Of a stretch of 64,000 nt of DNA, positions 51,132 to 59,080 are shown in pieces. Below the pieces are notes generated by a model. The model searched no databases. It was not told the origin of the DNA and saw nothing but the letters and a program-made list of their open reading frames with translations. Every line of letters begins with the position of its first letter. Positions within the stretch are counted from its first letter, which is position 1. The translations under genes were made by a program, and so were the position numbers. Origin of the DNA: Salinarimonas sp051117315 (GTDB lineage Bacteria > Pseudomonadota > Alphaproteobacteria > Rhizobiales > Beijerinckiaceae); NCBI GenBank assembly GCA_051117315.1, contig JBNPEA010000052.1, forward strand, positions 10,244-74,243, in the 5' to 3' direction.

Positions 51132-51145
51132 TGCAAGCGCTTTCA
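51132..51145. promoter_or_regulatory. LacI-type operator upstream of the DegT aminotransferase gene
   Basis: TGCAAGCGCTTTCA contains the perfect 8-bp palindrome AAGCGCTT and is symmetric at most positions outside it, the classical form of LacI/GalR-family operators. It shares GCGCTTTCA with the region upstream of the nearby LacI gene, which makes that regulator the natural candidate. Confidence 0.6.
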
Positions 51146-51400
51146 TGCGTCTTCCGGCAAACTCGGCGGCGGCGGTGTGCCTCATGGGAGATGTCGAGGT
51201 CGCGGGCCGGGAAGGCGCGCTCGGCTACGAGGCGCTCCGCGCGGTCGACGACGGAAGCGGCGATCCGGGTGCGCTCGCGCTCGCAAGCCCCGGCTCGTAC
51301 GCGCCGGCGCGATACCAGCCTTCCGATCCGCAAGGCACGACGAAGCAGTCCCTGACCCGGGCGGGTCCGCAGGAATTGGTTTCCGACGAAATCATCGAGT

Positions 51401-51445
51401 GAGAGTGGAGCGGGCGATCGGGATCGAACCGACGACATTCAGCTT
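51401..51445 (-). repeat. left flanking repeat: 45-bp copy of the tRNA-Gly 3' part (att-like)
   Basis: These 45 bases are identical to 57593-57637, which cover the 3' CCA end, acceptor strand, T-arm, variable loop and part of the anticodon stem of the intact tRNA-Gly gene plus five flanking bases. One mismatch later the identity continues for five more bases. No full tRNA can be folded here, so it is a partial duplicate, as left by site-specific integration at a tRNA 3' end. Confidence 0.88.
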
Positions 51446-51597
51446 TGGAAGTTCCACTTCGACCGACGTGGAAGCTTTGCCCAGCATGGGTTTCATGTCT
51501 GATGCGCGACGAGCTATACCACTGCCATACCATCAATCCGCCCTCGTCGTCGCCAGCCCGCCAGATAGCCGCTGGCCATCGCGCAGCTGGACCGGTC

Positions 51598-53187
51598 TCA
51601 AGCGCCGCGTCGCAGGATGCGGCCTGAACTGACGTTGCAGCGTTCACCATCGCGAACCGCCAGCATGCCGTTCAGTACGACGTGGCGAACCCCGCTGGGA
51701 TGCCGCTTGGGTTCGGCAATGGAGCCCTTCAGGCCGAGCGACGCCAGATCCAGCACGACGAGGTCTGCTTTCATGCCGACGCCGAGCCGTCCTCGATCCT
51801 TCAATCCGATCCGTTCCGCGGGAAGTCCCGTGATCCTGCGGATCCCGTCTTCGATGCTGAGAAGCGCCTTGTCCTGCACGTAGGTCTTCAGGAACCGCAC
51901 CGTCCAGTCGAAGCCGGAAAGCGACCCGATCAGGTCCACCGTTGGACCGGATACACCGAGCGCCATTGTGTCGGACATCACCGCACACTGATCGTGCCGA
52001 AGCGCCATTTCGAGATCTTCTTCGAAAAAGCTCTGCGAGGTCCACAACATGTGCAGCGCATCCTCGCCCTCCTCGAGCAGCAGGTCGAAGATCGTGTCCC
52101 ATGCGTCGCGGTCGCGCTCGCTCGCGATCTCGGCGACACTCCGACCGATGATTTGCTTGTTGCTTGCGCGCAAAAAGTAGACCTTGTCCCAATGCTCATC
52201 CAGGACGATGCGCCACATCGGGGTCGGGTTGTCCCTGAGGCGCAACCGCATGCCGGGGTCGCCCAAACGATGCAGAAGTTTCTCGACGCCGCCTTCCCTT
52301 GCCCATGACGGCAGCATCGACGCCACGCCCGTATGCGACCAGTCGTGAGGGATAATGTCGAACGCGACGTCCACGCCAATGGAGCGCGCATGGTCGATCA
52401 TGCCGAGCGTGTGCGCCATCGCGTGCGCCGGCCGGCCGTATTTCGGCTGTATGTGCGAGATCTGCGTGCGAACGTTTGCAACTCGGCCGATGGCGAGGGC
52501 CTCGCCGAACCCGAGGTCGTAGAAGCGATCCCGGTTGCGGACATGCGTCGCATGCATCGCCCCGTAAGCCGAGACGATCGCACAGAGCTGGGCCAACTCG
52601 TCTGTCGTCGCGCCGAGACCCGGCCAATATTCGAGCCCGGTCGACATGCCCCACGCGCCTTCATCCAGTGAGGCGTCGAGAAGCCTCTCCATGGCGGCGA
52701 TCTCGTCGCTGCGGATTGCTCGCTTCTCGTCGCCCATCACGGCGGCGCGCAAGGCGCCGTGGCCGACATGGGCGAGGAAGTTGACGCCCAGATCCTGGCG
52801 TTCCAAGACGTCGAGGTACTCTCCGAAGCTGCTCCAGGCCACGTTCACGCCCGGGAGGCGCCCGATCATCCAGCGCTCCATCGCGGATGCATCGCGCACC
52901 GGAGCGAAGCTGAACCCGCATTGCCCGCCCAGTTCGCTGGTCACGCCTTGCAGTACTTGGCTGTCAGCTCTCCCGTCCGCGAGCAGCACCGCATCGGAAT
53001 GGGTATGAATGTCGATGAAGCCCGGCGCCACGACGAACCCGGCGACGTCGATGACTTCGGCGGCGTCGGCGTCTGAGAGATCTCCGATGGCGGCGATCGA
53101 ATCCCCGGTCACGCCGATATCGCCGCCGTATGCGGCGCGCCCGGTACCGTCGATGATCAGACCATTTCTTAGAATCGTATCGAACAT
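51598..53187 (-). CDS. N-acyl-D-amino-acid deacylase (D-aminoacylase) family amidohydrolase
   Basis: The ATG at 53187 follows a GGAGA site and gives 529 residues, close to the usual size of D-aminoacylases. The amidohydrolase fold shows RNGLIIDGTGRAAYGGDIGV at the start, metal residues in APGFIDIHTHSDAVLL near residue 55, QGVTSELGGQCGFSFAP near 84 (the Cys/Glu region), MSTGLEYWPG near 168, HATHVRNRD near 200 and the late MSDTMALG with the catalytic Asp near 400. It should release D-amino acids from N-acyl forms or cleave a related cyclic amide. The gene is 20 nt downstream of the TRAP dctM gene, so it is likely the enzyme for the imported substrate. Confidence 0.86.
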   Translation of the reverse strand: MFDTILRNGLIIDGTGRAAYGGDIGVTGDSIAAIGDLSDADAAEVIDVAGFVVAPGFIDIHTHSDAVLLADGRADSQVLQGVTSELGGQCGFSFAPVRDASAMERWMIGRLPGVNVAWSSFGEYLDVLERQDLGVNFLAHVGHGALRAAVMGDEKRAIRSDEIAAMERLLDASLDEGAWGMSTGLEYWPGLGATTDELAQLCAIVSAYGAMHATHVRNRDRFYDLGFGEALAIGRVANVRTQISHIQPKYGRPAHAMAHTLGMIDHARSIGVDVAFDIIPHDWSHTGVASMLPSWAREGGVEKLLHRLGDPGMRLRLRDNPTPMWRIVLDEHWDKVYFLRASNKQIIGRSVAEIASERDRDAWDTIFDLLLEEGEDALHMLWTSQSFFEEDLEMALRHDQCAVMSDTMALGVSGPTVDLIGSLSGFDWTVRFLKTYVQDKALLSIEDGIRRITGLPAERIGLKDRGRLGVGMKADLVVLDLASLGLKGSIAEPKRHPSGVRHVVLNGMLAVRDGERCNVSSGRILRRGA

Positions 53188-53207
53188 CGGGTCTCCATTG
53201 CGGTTTA

Positions 53208-54494
53208 TCAACGTGCGCCGTAGACGAGGTCCGGGAGGTAAGTGACCGTCGCTGGGAACAGCACGACGATCGCCATCCCCAGTATGTACGGCAGGATGAA
53301 GGGCAACGCGCCCACCGAGACCCGTTCCACGGTCAGGTTCGACAGACGCGCGGCGATGTTGAGGTTGCCGCCCATCGGCGGCGTCAGGAGTCCCACCTCG
53401 CAGCTGAGGATGAGGAAAATACCGAATACGAGCGGGTCGACGCCCATCGACACGCTGCTGGGAAGGAAGATCGGCGCGAAGAGCACGATCGTCGCCAGCG
53501 ACTCCATGAAGGTGCCGACTGCGATCAGGAAGATGCCGATCATCAGCATTACGAACAAGGGCTGGCTCCACACCGCCGTCAGGAACGTTTCGACCGCGTC
53601 AGGGAGATCGTAGAACGCCAGAACCTGGCCGAATGCATAGGCCGGGGCGATGATGATCAGGATGCCGGCCATGAGCGCGGTGAAGCGAAGCGCCTCGAGA
53701 ACGCCGGCGATCGTCAGCTTGCGATGGATGACGGTGCCGACGAAGAGCGCGTAGAACACCGCCACCGCTGCCGCCTCCGTCGGCGTGAACACGCCGCCGT
53801 AGATCCCCCCGAGCACGATGACCGGGGCCATCACCGACCAGCGGCCCTGCCAGGTGGCGCGGAGCAGAGGGCGAAACGTGAAGGGCTCGCCAGTGACCTC
53901 GCCGTACTCTCGGCGCGCGCAGATGGTGAATGCCACGCCGGCCATGATCAGCGCGACCAGGAGGCCCGGTATGATGCCGGCGAGAAAGATGCGCGGGATC
54001 GACTCGTTCGCGACGAGGCAATAGATGATCAGCAGGTTGCTCGGCGGGATAATGCTCCCGAGCGCGCCCGCGGACGCCGCGACACCTGCAGCGAAGGGCA
54101 GAGGATACCCCTGACGCTTCATCTCGGGAATCGTGACGCTTCCGATAGCCGCGGTCGTGGCTGGGCTCGATCCCGAGAGGGCCGCGAAGAGCGTGCAGCC
54201 GAAAATCGTCACGAGGGCCATGCTGCCCCGATAGCTGCCCACGAGCGTCTTCGCGATCGCGATCATGGTCTCGGCCATCCCGCCTTTCTCCATCAGGCGG
54301 CCAGCCAAGATGAACAGGGGAATGGTGAGCAGCGGGAACGGCTGCAGAGAGGAGATCCCGGTCTGAACGAGAAGGGTGAGGGGAATGTCGATCAGGAACA
54401 GCGCCAGGGCGGCGGTGAGGCCGACCGCGGCGAACAGCGGCATCCCGAGGATCATGAAGGCGACGAAGCCGAAGGTGACGATGACCGCGTTCAT
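53208..54494 (-). CDS. TRAP transporter large permease (DctM), island copy
   Basis: The ATG at 54494 overlaps the DctQ stop (ATGA) and yields 428 residues with about twelve membrane helices. Key pieces are LLTIPLFILAGRLMEKGGMA near residue 55, ALSGSSPATTAAIGSVTIPE near 95, GSIIPPSNLLIIYCLVANES near 140 and LIGIFLIAVGTFMESLATIV near 325. It is the channel subunit of the island's TRAP importer. Sequence differs widely from the DctM at 37967-39292, so it is not a local duplicate of that gene. Confidence 0.93.
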   Translation of the reverse strand: MNAVIVTFGFVAFMILGMPLFAAVGLTAALALFLIDIPLTLLVQTGISSLQPFPLLTIPLFILAGRLMEKGGMAETMIAIAKTLVGSYRGSMALVTIFGCTLFAALSGSSPATTAAIGSVTIPEMKRQGYPLPFAAGVAASAGALGSIIPPSNLLIIYCLVANESIPRIFLAGIIPGLLVALIMAGVAFTICARREYGEVTGEPFTFRPLLRATWQGRWSVMAPVIVLGGIYGGVFTPTEAAAVAVFYALFVGTVIHRKLTIAGVLEALRFTALMAGILIIIAPAYAFGQVLAFYDLPDAVETFLTAVWSQPLFVMLMIGIFLIAVGTFMESLATIVLFAPIFLPSSVSMGVDPLVFGIFLILSCEVGLLTPPMGGNLNIAARLSNLTVERVSVGALPFILPYILGMAIVVLFPATVTYLPDLVYGAR

Positions 54495-55042
54495 GCCGGA
54501 GGAGACTCCCCTGCGAGGTTGGCGGTCGCGCCCTCGACCTCGTCGATGCCCGGAAGGCCGTTGCAGCCATCGCGGACCCAGATCCAATAATTGACGATCG
54601 TGTGGAGCACGATCAGCACGTAGGCGATCGCGATGATCGAATGCGGGTAGAATTGATCGATGCCCAACGACGGCGATACGAATTCACGCCGCCAGAGTAG
54701 CGAGAGATACTGGTAGCCGAACCACAACATCATTCCGCAGAAGAGCAGGAACAGGAGGTCTCCCAGCATGACGGCGCCGAGGGCGAGCGGGCGCGGCAGC
54801 AGCCGCACGAGGACGAGAATTCGAATGTGAAACCTTTTTCGAATGCCGATCGCCGCTCCGAAGTAGACGGCCCAGACCAAGGCGGTCGTCGACAGCTCCT
54901 CCGTCCAGGTGATCGCGGACGAAAAGACGTAGCGGCTGACGACCTGCGCGAAGACGCAGATCGCCACGATTGCGAGCGCAAGCCGAGACAGGACGTCTTC
55001 GACAACGTGGATTGCGCGCAGGACGGCGATAGGGACGGTCAT
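54491..55042 (-). CDS. TRAP transporter small permease (DctQ), island copy
   Basis: This 183-residue protein has four membrane helices with the DctQ pattern VSRYVFSSAITWTEELSTTA near residue 35 and RKRFHIRILVLVRLLPRP near 68. It begins 33 nt after the DctP stop and overlaps the DctM start. The C-terminus carries a soluble tail of about 25 residues. Together with DctP and DctM it completes a functional three-part importer within the island. Confidence 0.88.
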   Translation of the reverse strand: MTVPIAVLRAIHVVEDVLSRLALAIVAICVFAQVVSRYVFSSAITWTEELSTTALVWAVYFGAAIGIRKRFHIRILVLVRLLPRPLALGAVMLGDLLFLLFCGMMLWFGYQYLSLLWRREFVSPSLGIDQFYPHSIIAIAYVLIVLHTIVNYWIWVRDGCNGLPGIDEVEGATANLAGESPPA

Positions 55043-55075
55043 CGTGGTCTCGCAGAATCCGTCGTCCGCGCCGCC

Positions 55076-56080
55076 TCACATGCCCACGGCGCGGATCTTC
55101 TCGACCAGCGACCGGAAGTCTTCGCCCTTGTCCGTCGCGAACTCGTCTTGCACCGTCTGGGCCGCGGCGATGAACGCCTCGCGCTCGGGATAGGTCAGCT
55201 CCATCCCGTTGCGCTCGAGCTCGGCCCGGATCTCATCGAGCTGCGCCTGCATGACGTCGCGTTGATGCGCCTGCGCTTCGATGGCCGCCTGCCGCACCAG
55301 GTCAGCTTGACCGTCCGGCAGTCTCGACATGAAGCTGTCGCTTGCCAGCAGAGGCGTGAACCCGGTGAAATGTTCGAGAATCGCAAGATTGTCCGCGAAC
55401 TCGTAGAACCGCATGTCGAGAACAACGCTTGTTCCGTTGTCTCCGCCGTCGATCGTGCCGGTCTGAAGGGCAGTGGGCGTCTCCGACCAGGCCATCGGCA
55501 CCGGCTCCGCGCCGAACGCTCTGAACGTGGCTATCATGACTTCGTTTCGGGGAACTCTTACCTTCAATCCTGCAAGGTCTTCGATCGTGTTGATAGGCCG
55601 GACCGTATTGTAAAAATCTCGCACTTCAATGTTGTTGTAGCTGACGAGGTGGACGCCGGCCTGCGCAAGAAATTCCTCTCGCACGAACTTTCCGACGTCG
55701 CCATCGACAACCGCGAGCGCGTGGTCTCTGTCGCGAAAGATGTAGGGCAGAACGAATACGTCCATCAAGCCGAAATGGGGAGATATGTTGTTCACCGATA
55801 CGAGGTATCCGTCCACGGTCCCGAGCTGGAGCGCCTTGACGGCGTCGTCCTCCGTGGCGACTTGCGCCGACGGCCGCAAGCGGACTTCGATGGCGCCGTT
55901 GGTCAGGTCAGCGACGCGCTCGGCGAATTTCTGCGCGAAGACCCCGTTGTTGGACTCCATGGGCGTCGCCCAACCGAGATTCATGATCGTCTGGGCATGT
56001 GCGGAAGAAAATAGGCCCGCTGACAGGATGCTGCCCAGGACAATTGCGAACGAAGTGGATTTCAACCGATCGTAGGTCAT
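55076..56080 (-). CDS. TRAP transporter substrate-binding protein (DctP), island copy
   Basis: The ATG at 56080 is preceded by GGGAGGA and gives 334 residues with a signal peptide ending near SSAHAQ|TI (about residue 30). The DctP domain shows FAQKFAERVADLTNGAIEVR near residue 48, LAGLKVRVPRNEVMIATFRA near 140 (substrate-binding Arg) and ALQTGTIDGGDNGTSVVLDM near 178. The coding sequence uses many more A/T-ending codons than genes outside the island. It should bind a carboxylate, possibly an N-acyl amino acid given the adjacent amidohydrolase. Confidence 0.91.
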   Translation of the reverse strand: MTYDRLKSTSFAIVLGSILSAGLFSSAHAQTIMNLGWATPMESNNGVFAQKFAERVADLTNGAIEVRLRPSAQVATEDDAVKALQLGTVDGYLVSVNNISPHFGLMDVFVLPYIFRDRDHALAVVDGDVGKFVREEFLAQAGVHLVSYNNIEVRDFYNTVRPINTIEDLAGLKVRVPRNEVMIATFRAFGAEPVPMAWSETPTALQTGTIDGGDNGTSVVLDMRFYEFADNLAILEHFTGFTPLLASDSFMSRLPDGQADLVRQAAIEAQAHQRDVMQAQLDEIRAELERNGMELTYPEREAFIAAAQTVQDEFATDKGEDFRSLVEKIRAVGM

Positions 56081-56149
56081 ATTGATCCTCCCGTCGTGAC
56101 TTTCGAGATTAGAGTAGCAAGCGCTGCGAAACGCACATAATATCATCTT

Positions 56150-56165
56150 GGCATCATGTGATGCC
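56150..56165. promoter_or_regulatory. perfect inverted repeat between the divergent dctP and LysR genes
   Basis: GGCATCATGTGATGCC has 7-bp perfectly complementary arms around a 2-nt centre and lies 49 nt upstream of the LysR start and 70 nt upstream of the dctP start. LysR proteins commonly bind dyads of this kind in divergent promoters, so it is a likely site for the island's regulator. AT-rich sequence (ATAATATCATC) directly beside it may hold promoter elements. Confidence 0.6.
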
Positions 56166-56213
56166 TGCACGGCATCGCGTGAAGTTCTCCATCGAAACTA
56201 GGCGGAGCGACCG

Positions 56214-57131
56214 ATGGCAGAAGAGATCCAGGATCGAGCGCGATCGGCGAATGGCGCCAACCCGCTCGATAGCAAACGGCTGGATCAATTTCTCGCGGTC
56301 GTCGACGAGGGCAGCTTCCGGGGAGCGGCGCGGGTGCTCAACGTAGCGCAACCGGCGCTCAGCCGGAACGTGCGCGCCCTGGAGACGGCGCTCGATGTGA
56401 GCCTGCTCGAGCGATCGCGCAGTGGAGTCGTCCCGACGCAGGCGGGGGCTGCTCTGGCTGAGGGCGCGCGACGCCTCAGGAAGGACGCGGTCGACCTCGC
56501 GGTTCGGACCGTTCTCGCCGACAAGGGGGACGTCGGTGTTCTGCGCATCGCGTATACCGACTTCGCCATCGCAGGCGCCCTGCCGGCAATCGTCAAGCAA
56601 TTGCGTTCACGCCTGCCGGGGATTTCTCTTCAGTTCGTTCCGCTCTTCACGAGCGAACAGATCGATGCGTTGAGGCTCGGTCAGATCGATGTCGGTTTTC
56701 TGACCGGGCCCCTTCGAAACCCCGAACTCGACGCTCGCGTCGTGCAGACGGACCGCCTCGTCGTCATAGCGCCTGACTCGCATTATCTGGCCTCGCGCTC
56801 GTCGGTTTCGATAGAAGCACTCCGCGACGAGGACTTCGTCTTCGGTGAAGCGCGCGCCTGGGCCCACTTCCTCGCCCATATCACCAAGCTTTGCTTCGGG
56901 CACGGCTTCCTGCCTCGAACGGTGCAGGAAGCGAGGGACAGCAGCGCAATACTGGGCCTGGTCGCCGCAGGCATCGGAGTCACGATCAACATCAGGCGAA
57001 ACTTCGTCAATCAGGCGAACGGATGCGTCTGCCTCGAGATAGAAAACGAACCGTACGAAATTCAGACACTCATGGTAAGAAGTCGAGCCGACAACAGCCC
57101 TGTCGTGAAGAAGCTGTTCTCAGCCATCTGA
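56214..57131 (+). CDS. LysR family transcriptional regulator of the island
   Basis: The 305-residue protein starts with a short basic extension and then a LysR helix-turn-helix (LDQFLAVVDEGSFRGAARVL, followed by VAQPALSRNVRALETALD; residues about 23-75). The effector domain has LRIAYTDFAIAGALPAIVKQ near residue 109, LRLGQIDVGFLTGPLRN near 150 and ILGLVAAGIGVTINIRRNFV near 245, typical of LysR_substrate (CbbR/BenM-like) domains. It is divergent from the TRAP/amidohydrolase operon with an inverted repeat in the gap, so it most likely controls uptake and hydrolysis of that substrate. Confidence 0.91.
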   Translation: MAEEIQDRARSANGANPLDSKRLDQFLAVVDEGSFRGAARVLNVAQPALSRNVRALETALDVSLLERSRSGVVPTQAGAALAEGARRLRKDAVDLAVRTVLADKGDVGVLRIAYTDFAIAGALPAIVKQLRSRLPGISLQFVPLFTSEQIDALRLGQIDVGFLTGPLRNPELDARVVQTDRLVVIAPDSHYLASRSSVSIEALRDEDFVFGEARAWAHFLAHITKLCFGHGFLPRTVQEARDSSAILGLVAAGIGVTINIRRNFVNQANGCVCLEIENEPYEIQTLMVRSRADNSPVVKKLFSAI

Positions 57132-57592
57132 GATTCAGTGCCGAAAGGGGGGAGCGCGGCAGCGCCCGGTATTCTGTATCGGCGTGCACAATACGGCTGG
57201 AAGAGCTTGCACCATGCGCGCCGGCGTCCGATGTTGCGGCGTCACGCCCGCCGCCGGGATCGGCGCGGAGAACGTCATCACGAGACCGCGCGTCACCGGT
57301 GCAAGGGAATTGGGGACCAGCTCAGCGGGTGCCGGCCCCCGGGCCGTGCACGCGGGATCCTCCATCTCGGAGGCAACCGTGAGGTTGAGAACCTCCACGC
57401 CGGCGGTCGGGGGCCCCCGCACTCAAGGTCGCCCCGCGCCCGGCCGCCTGCCGTGCGCGCCCGCCAGACCGTGAGGCTATCGGCCGTGCCGAGGCAGACC
57501 GTGGACTTCTTCGTTTTCAGGTTCCAGGCCGCGCCGCGACGCGTCACGCGCAGGACGAGCCCGGGCATGAGTTCTGAACGGCTCGGTGACGG
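57132..57592. other. island right end without an intact gene
   Basis: This 461-nt segment between the LysR stop and the right repeat has no intact gene. Its right quarter, on the minus strand, encodes the integrase remnant described separately. The left part contains small overlapping frames on both strands with low-complexity Arg/Pro/Ala translations and no recognisable domain, as expected for a decaying gene. Confidence 0.5.
57449..57574 (-). pseudogene. tyrosine integrase N-terminal (Arm DNA-binding) remnant
   Basis: On the minus strand, beginning 24 nt from the tRNA 3' end, about 42 residues read like the Arm-type DNA-binding domain (DUF4102) of tRNA-targeting integrases: MPGLVLRVTRRGAAWNLKTK, then STVCLGTADSLTVWRARTA. 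This matches the family pattern of a GLxLxV-T strand, W-x-LK strand, LGTxxxLTxxxAR helix. No start codon region, SAM-like or catalytic domain follows; the frame turns into Pro/Arg-rich sequence. The position next to the tRNA and the direction away from it are typical for an island integrase. Confidence 0.6.
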
Positions 57593-57637
57593 GAGAGTGG
57601 AGCGGGCGATCGGGATCGAACCGACGACATTCAGCTT
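57593..57637 (-). repeat. right flanking repeat within tRNA-Gly (att-like)
   Basis: This 45-bp segment covers the 3' half of the intact tRNA-Gly gene and is identical to 51401-51445. Being part of the functional tRNA, it represents the reconstituted target site, and the partial copy marks the far end of the insertion. Confidence 0.88.
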
Positions 57638-57672
57638 GGGAAGCTGACGTTCTACCACTGAACTACGCCCGC
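57598..57672 (-). tRNA. tRNA-Gly (anticodon CCC)
   Basis: Read on the minus strand, the 75-nt sequence folds as a cloverleaf: acceptor GCGGGCG/CGCCCGC, D-arm GTTC-AGTGGTA-GAAC, anticodon stem TCAGC/GCTGA with loop TTCCCAA (anticodon CCC), variable loop ATGTC, T-arm GTCGG-TTCGATC-CCGAT, discriminator T and encoded CCA. Its 3' half is duplicated at 51401-51445, identifying it as an integration target. Confidence 0.95.
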
Positions 57673-57827
57673 GACGGCCCCATAGATAGCGGCGCCGGCG
57701 GCGGCTCGCAAGCGGCATTTCGCGCCGGCCGCGCTGTGCCGTCGCGCCCGCGAACCGGGGCTGCTACGATCGCGTTCAGGTGCGGTGCGGCTCGGGTCCG
57801 GAGCGGCCGTGCGCAGGAGCGCTGTCC

Positions 57828-58961
57828 ATGATCTGGTCCTTTCCCATCGGCGTCATCGCCGGCACCGTCGTCAAGATTCACGTCACCTTCGTCCTGTTCC
57901 TCGTCTGGATCGCCGGAGCGACCTGGCGGGCGGGTGGGCTCGAGGCGGCGGTGGCGACGACCGTCTTCGTTCTGCTTCTGTTCGCATGCGTGCTGGCGCA
58001 CGAGTTCGGCCACATCCTGGCCGCGCGCCGCTACGGCATCCGGACACCCTCGGTGATCCTCTCGCCGATCGGCGGAATCGCGAGCCTCGAGCGCATCCCC
58101 GAGGACCCGCGCCAGGAGCTGATCGTCGCCGTCGCCGGGCCGGCGGTGAACGTCGTCATCGCCGTCGTGCTGTTCCTGATCCTGGGTGCGACGCTGGATA
58201 CGACGAACTTCATGGAGATCGAGAACCCGGGCCTCTCCCTCGTCGCCCGGCTCGCGGCGGTGAACGTCATCCTCGTCGTGTTCAACCTCATCCCCGCCTT
58301 CCCGATGGACGGCGGGCGGGTGCTGCGGGCGCTGCTCGCCATGCGCATGCCGCACCCGCGCGCCACCGCCATCGCCGGGCGGATCGGGCAGGCGGCGGCC
58401 GTCGCCTTCGCCGTGATCGGCCTGTTCTACAACCCGATCCTGCTCGTCATCGCCATCTTCGTCTATCTCGCCGCCTCCGCCGAGGTGGAGCAGGCGCAGA
58501 CCAAGGACGCGACGCGGGACGCGACGGTGGGCGAGGCCATGGTCAGCGTGGTCGAGACGCTCTCGCCCGGCGCCACGCTCGACGACGCCGTGGAATGCCT
58601 GATCCGCACCTCGCAGAAGGAGTTCCCGGTGCTCGACGGCGCCGGGCGCCCGCGCGGGCTCCTCACCCGTGACGCGCTGATTCCCGCCCTGCGCCACGGC
58701 ACGCCCGACAGCCCCGTCCTCGACGTGATGACCCGCGAGATTCCCGAGATCGCCGCCGATGCGCCGCTGTCGGAGGGGATGCGCGTCCTCTCCGCCTCGC
58801 GCGCGCCGGCGCTGTTCGTGCTCGACGCCGCCGGCAAGCTGGTGGGGCTGCTCACCCGCGAGAATCTCGCCGAGGTGATGATGGTCCGCCAGGCCCGCCC
58901 GGACTGGCCGCTGCACGCCCCGCGGAGCCAGGCGTCCTGGAAGGACCACACCTACGGGTGA
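57828..58961 (+). CDS. site-2 protease family (M50) membrane metalloprotease with CBS domains
   Basis: The ATG at 57828, with an AGGAGCG site, gives 377 residues. The zinc motif LAHEFGHILAARRYG near residue 63 and the second-site NLIPAFPMDGGRVLRALLAM near 155 define the M50 SpoIVFB-like branch with about six helices. Two C-terminal CBS domains (about 240-360; EFPVLDGAGRPRGLLTRDAL and ALFVLDAAGKLVGLLTREN) may sense adenine nucleotides. The enzyme should cut within or near the membrane. The gene begins 156 nt past the tRNA on the opposite strand, at the restored chromosomal backbone. Confidence 0.92.
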   Translation: MIWSFPIGVIAGTVVKIHVTFVLFLVWIAGATWRAGGLEAAVATTVFVLLLFACVLAHEFGHILAARRYGIRTPSVILSPIGGIASLERIPEDPRQELIVAVAGPAVNVVIAVVLFLILGATLDTTNFMEIENPGLSLVARLAAVNVILVVFNLIPAFPMDGGRVLRALLAMRMPHPRATAIAGRIGQAAAVAFAVIGLFYNPILLVIAIFVYLAASAEVEQAQTKDATRDATVGEAMVSVVETLSPGATLDDAVECLIRTSQKEFPVLDGAGRPRGLLTRDALIPALRHGTPDSPVLDVMTREIPEIAADAPLSEGMRVLSASRAPALFVLDAAGKLVGLLTRENLAEVMMVRQARPDWPLHAPRSQASWKDHTYG

Positions 58962-59080
58962 GCCGGCTTCGAGGCTCCGGGCGCGCCGCTCGACCCCTCG
59001 GCGACGCCTCCGGCCACGGTGTGGACGCACCCGGCCTGTCGCGCTAGCCTGCCTGGGCGGCATTTCGGGGGACGACGAGC

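Larger units (their letters stand above)
51066..51597. other. gene-free junction between chromosomal backbone and island
   Basis: This 532-nt stretch holds the DegT promoter with its operator-like site, the left tRNA-Gly-derived repeat (51401-51445) and, just inside it, a 6-bp inverted repeat TTCCAC/GTGGAA (51452-51457, 51468-51473). Small frames crossing it, such as 51001-51402, run through the start of the DegT gene antisense and have no recognisable domain. No gene is supported. Confidence 0.55.
51446..57592. mobile_element. putative tRNA-Gly-integrated genomic island (6.1 kb)
   Basis: The segment lies exactly between the 3' end of a tRNA-Gly gene and a same-orientation copy of that 3' end, the layout created by tyrosine-integrase insertion. 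It carries a self-contained module: amidohydrolase, TRAP DctM, DctQ, DctP and a divergent LysR regulator. Base composition is visibly lower in GC than on either side, most clearly at 55400-56700. A truncated integrase-like reading frame lies beside the tRNA at 57449-57574. No intact integrase, excisionase or transfer gene is present, so the element is probably a decayed or reduced island. Confidence 0.75.

Noticed and set aside
51001..51402. 133-codon plus-strand frame ending at the left repeat
   Set aside because: It overlaps the start of the DegT gene antisense, has no ribosome-binding site and shows no domain.
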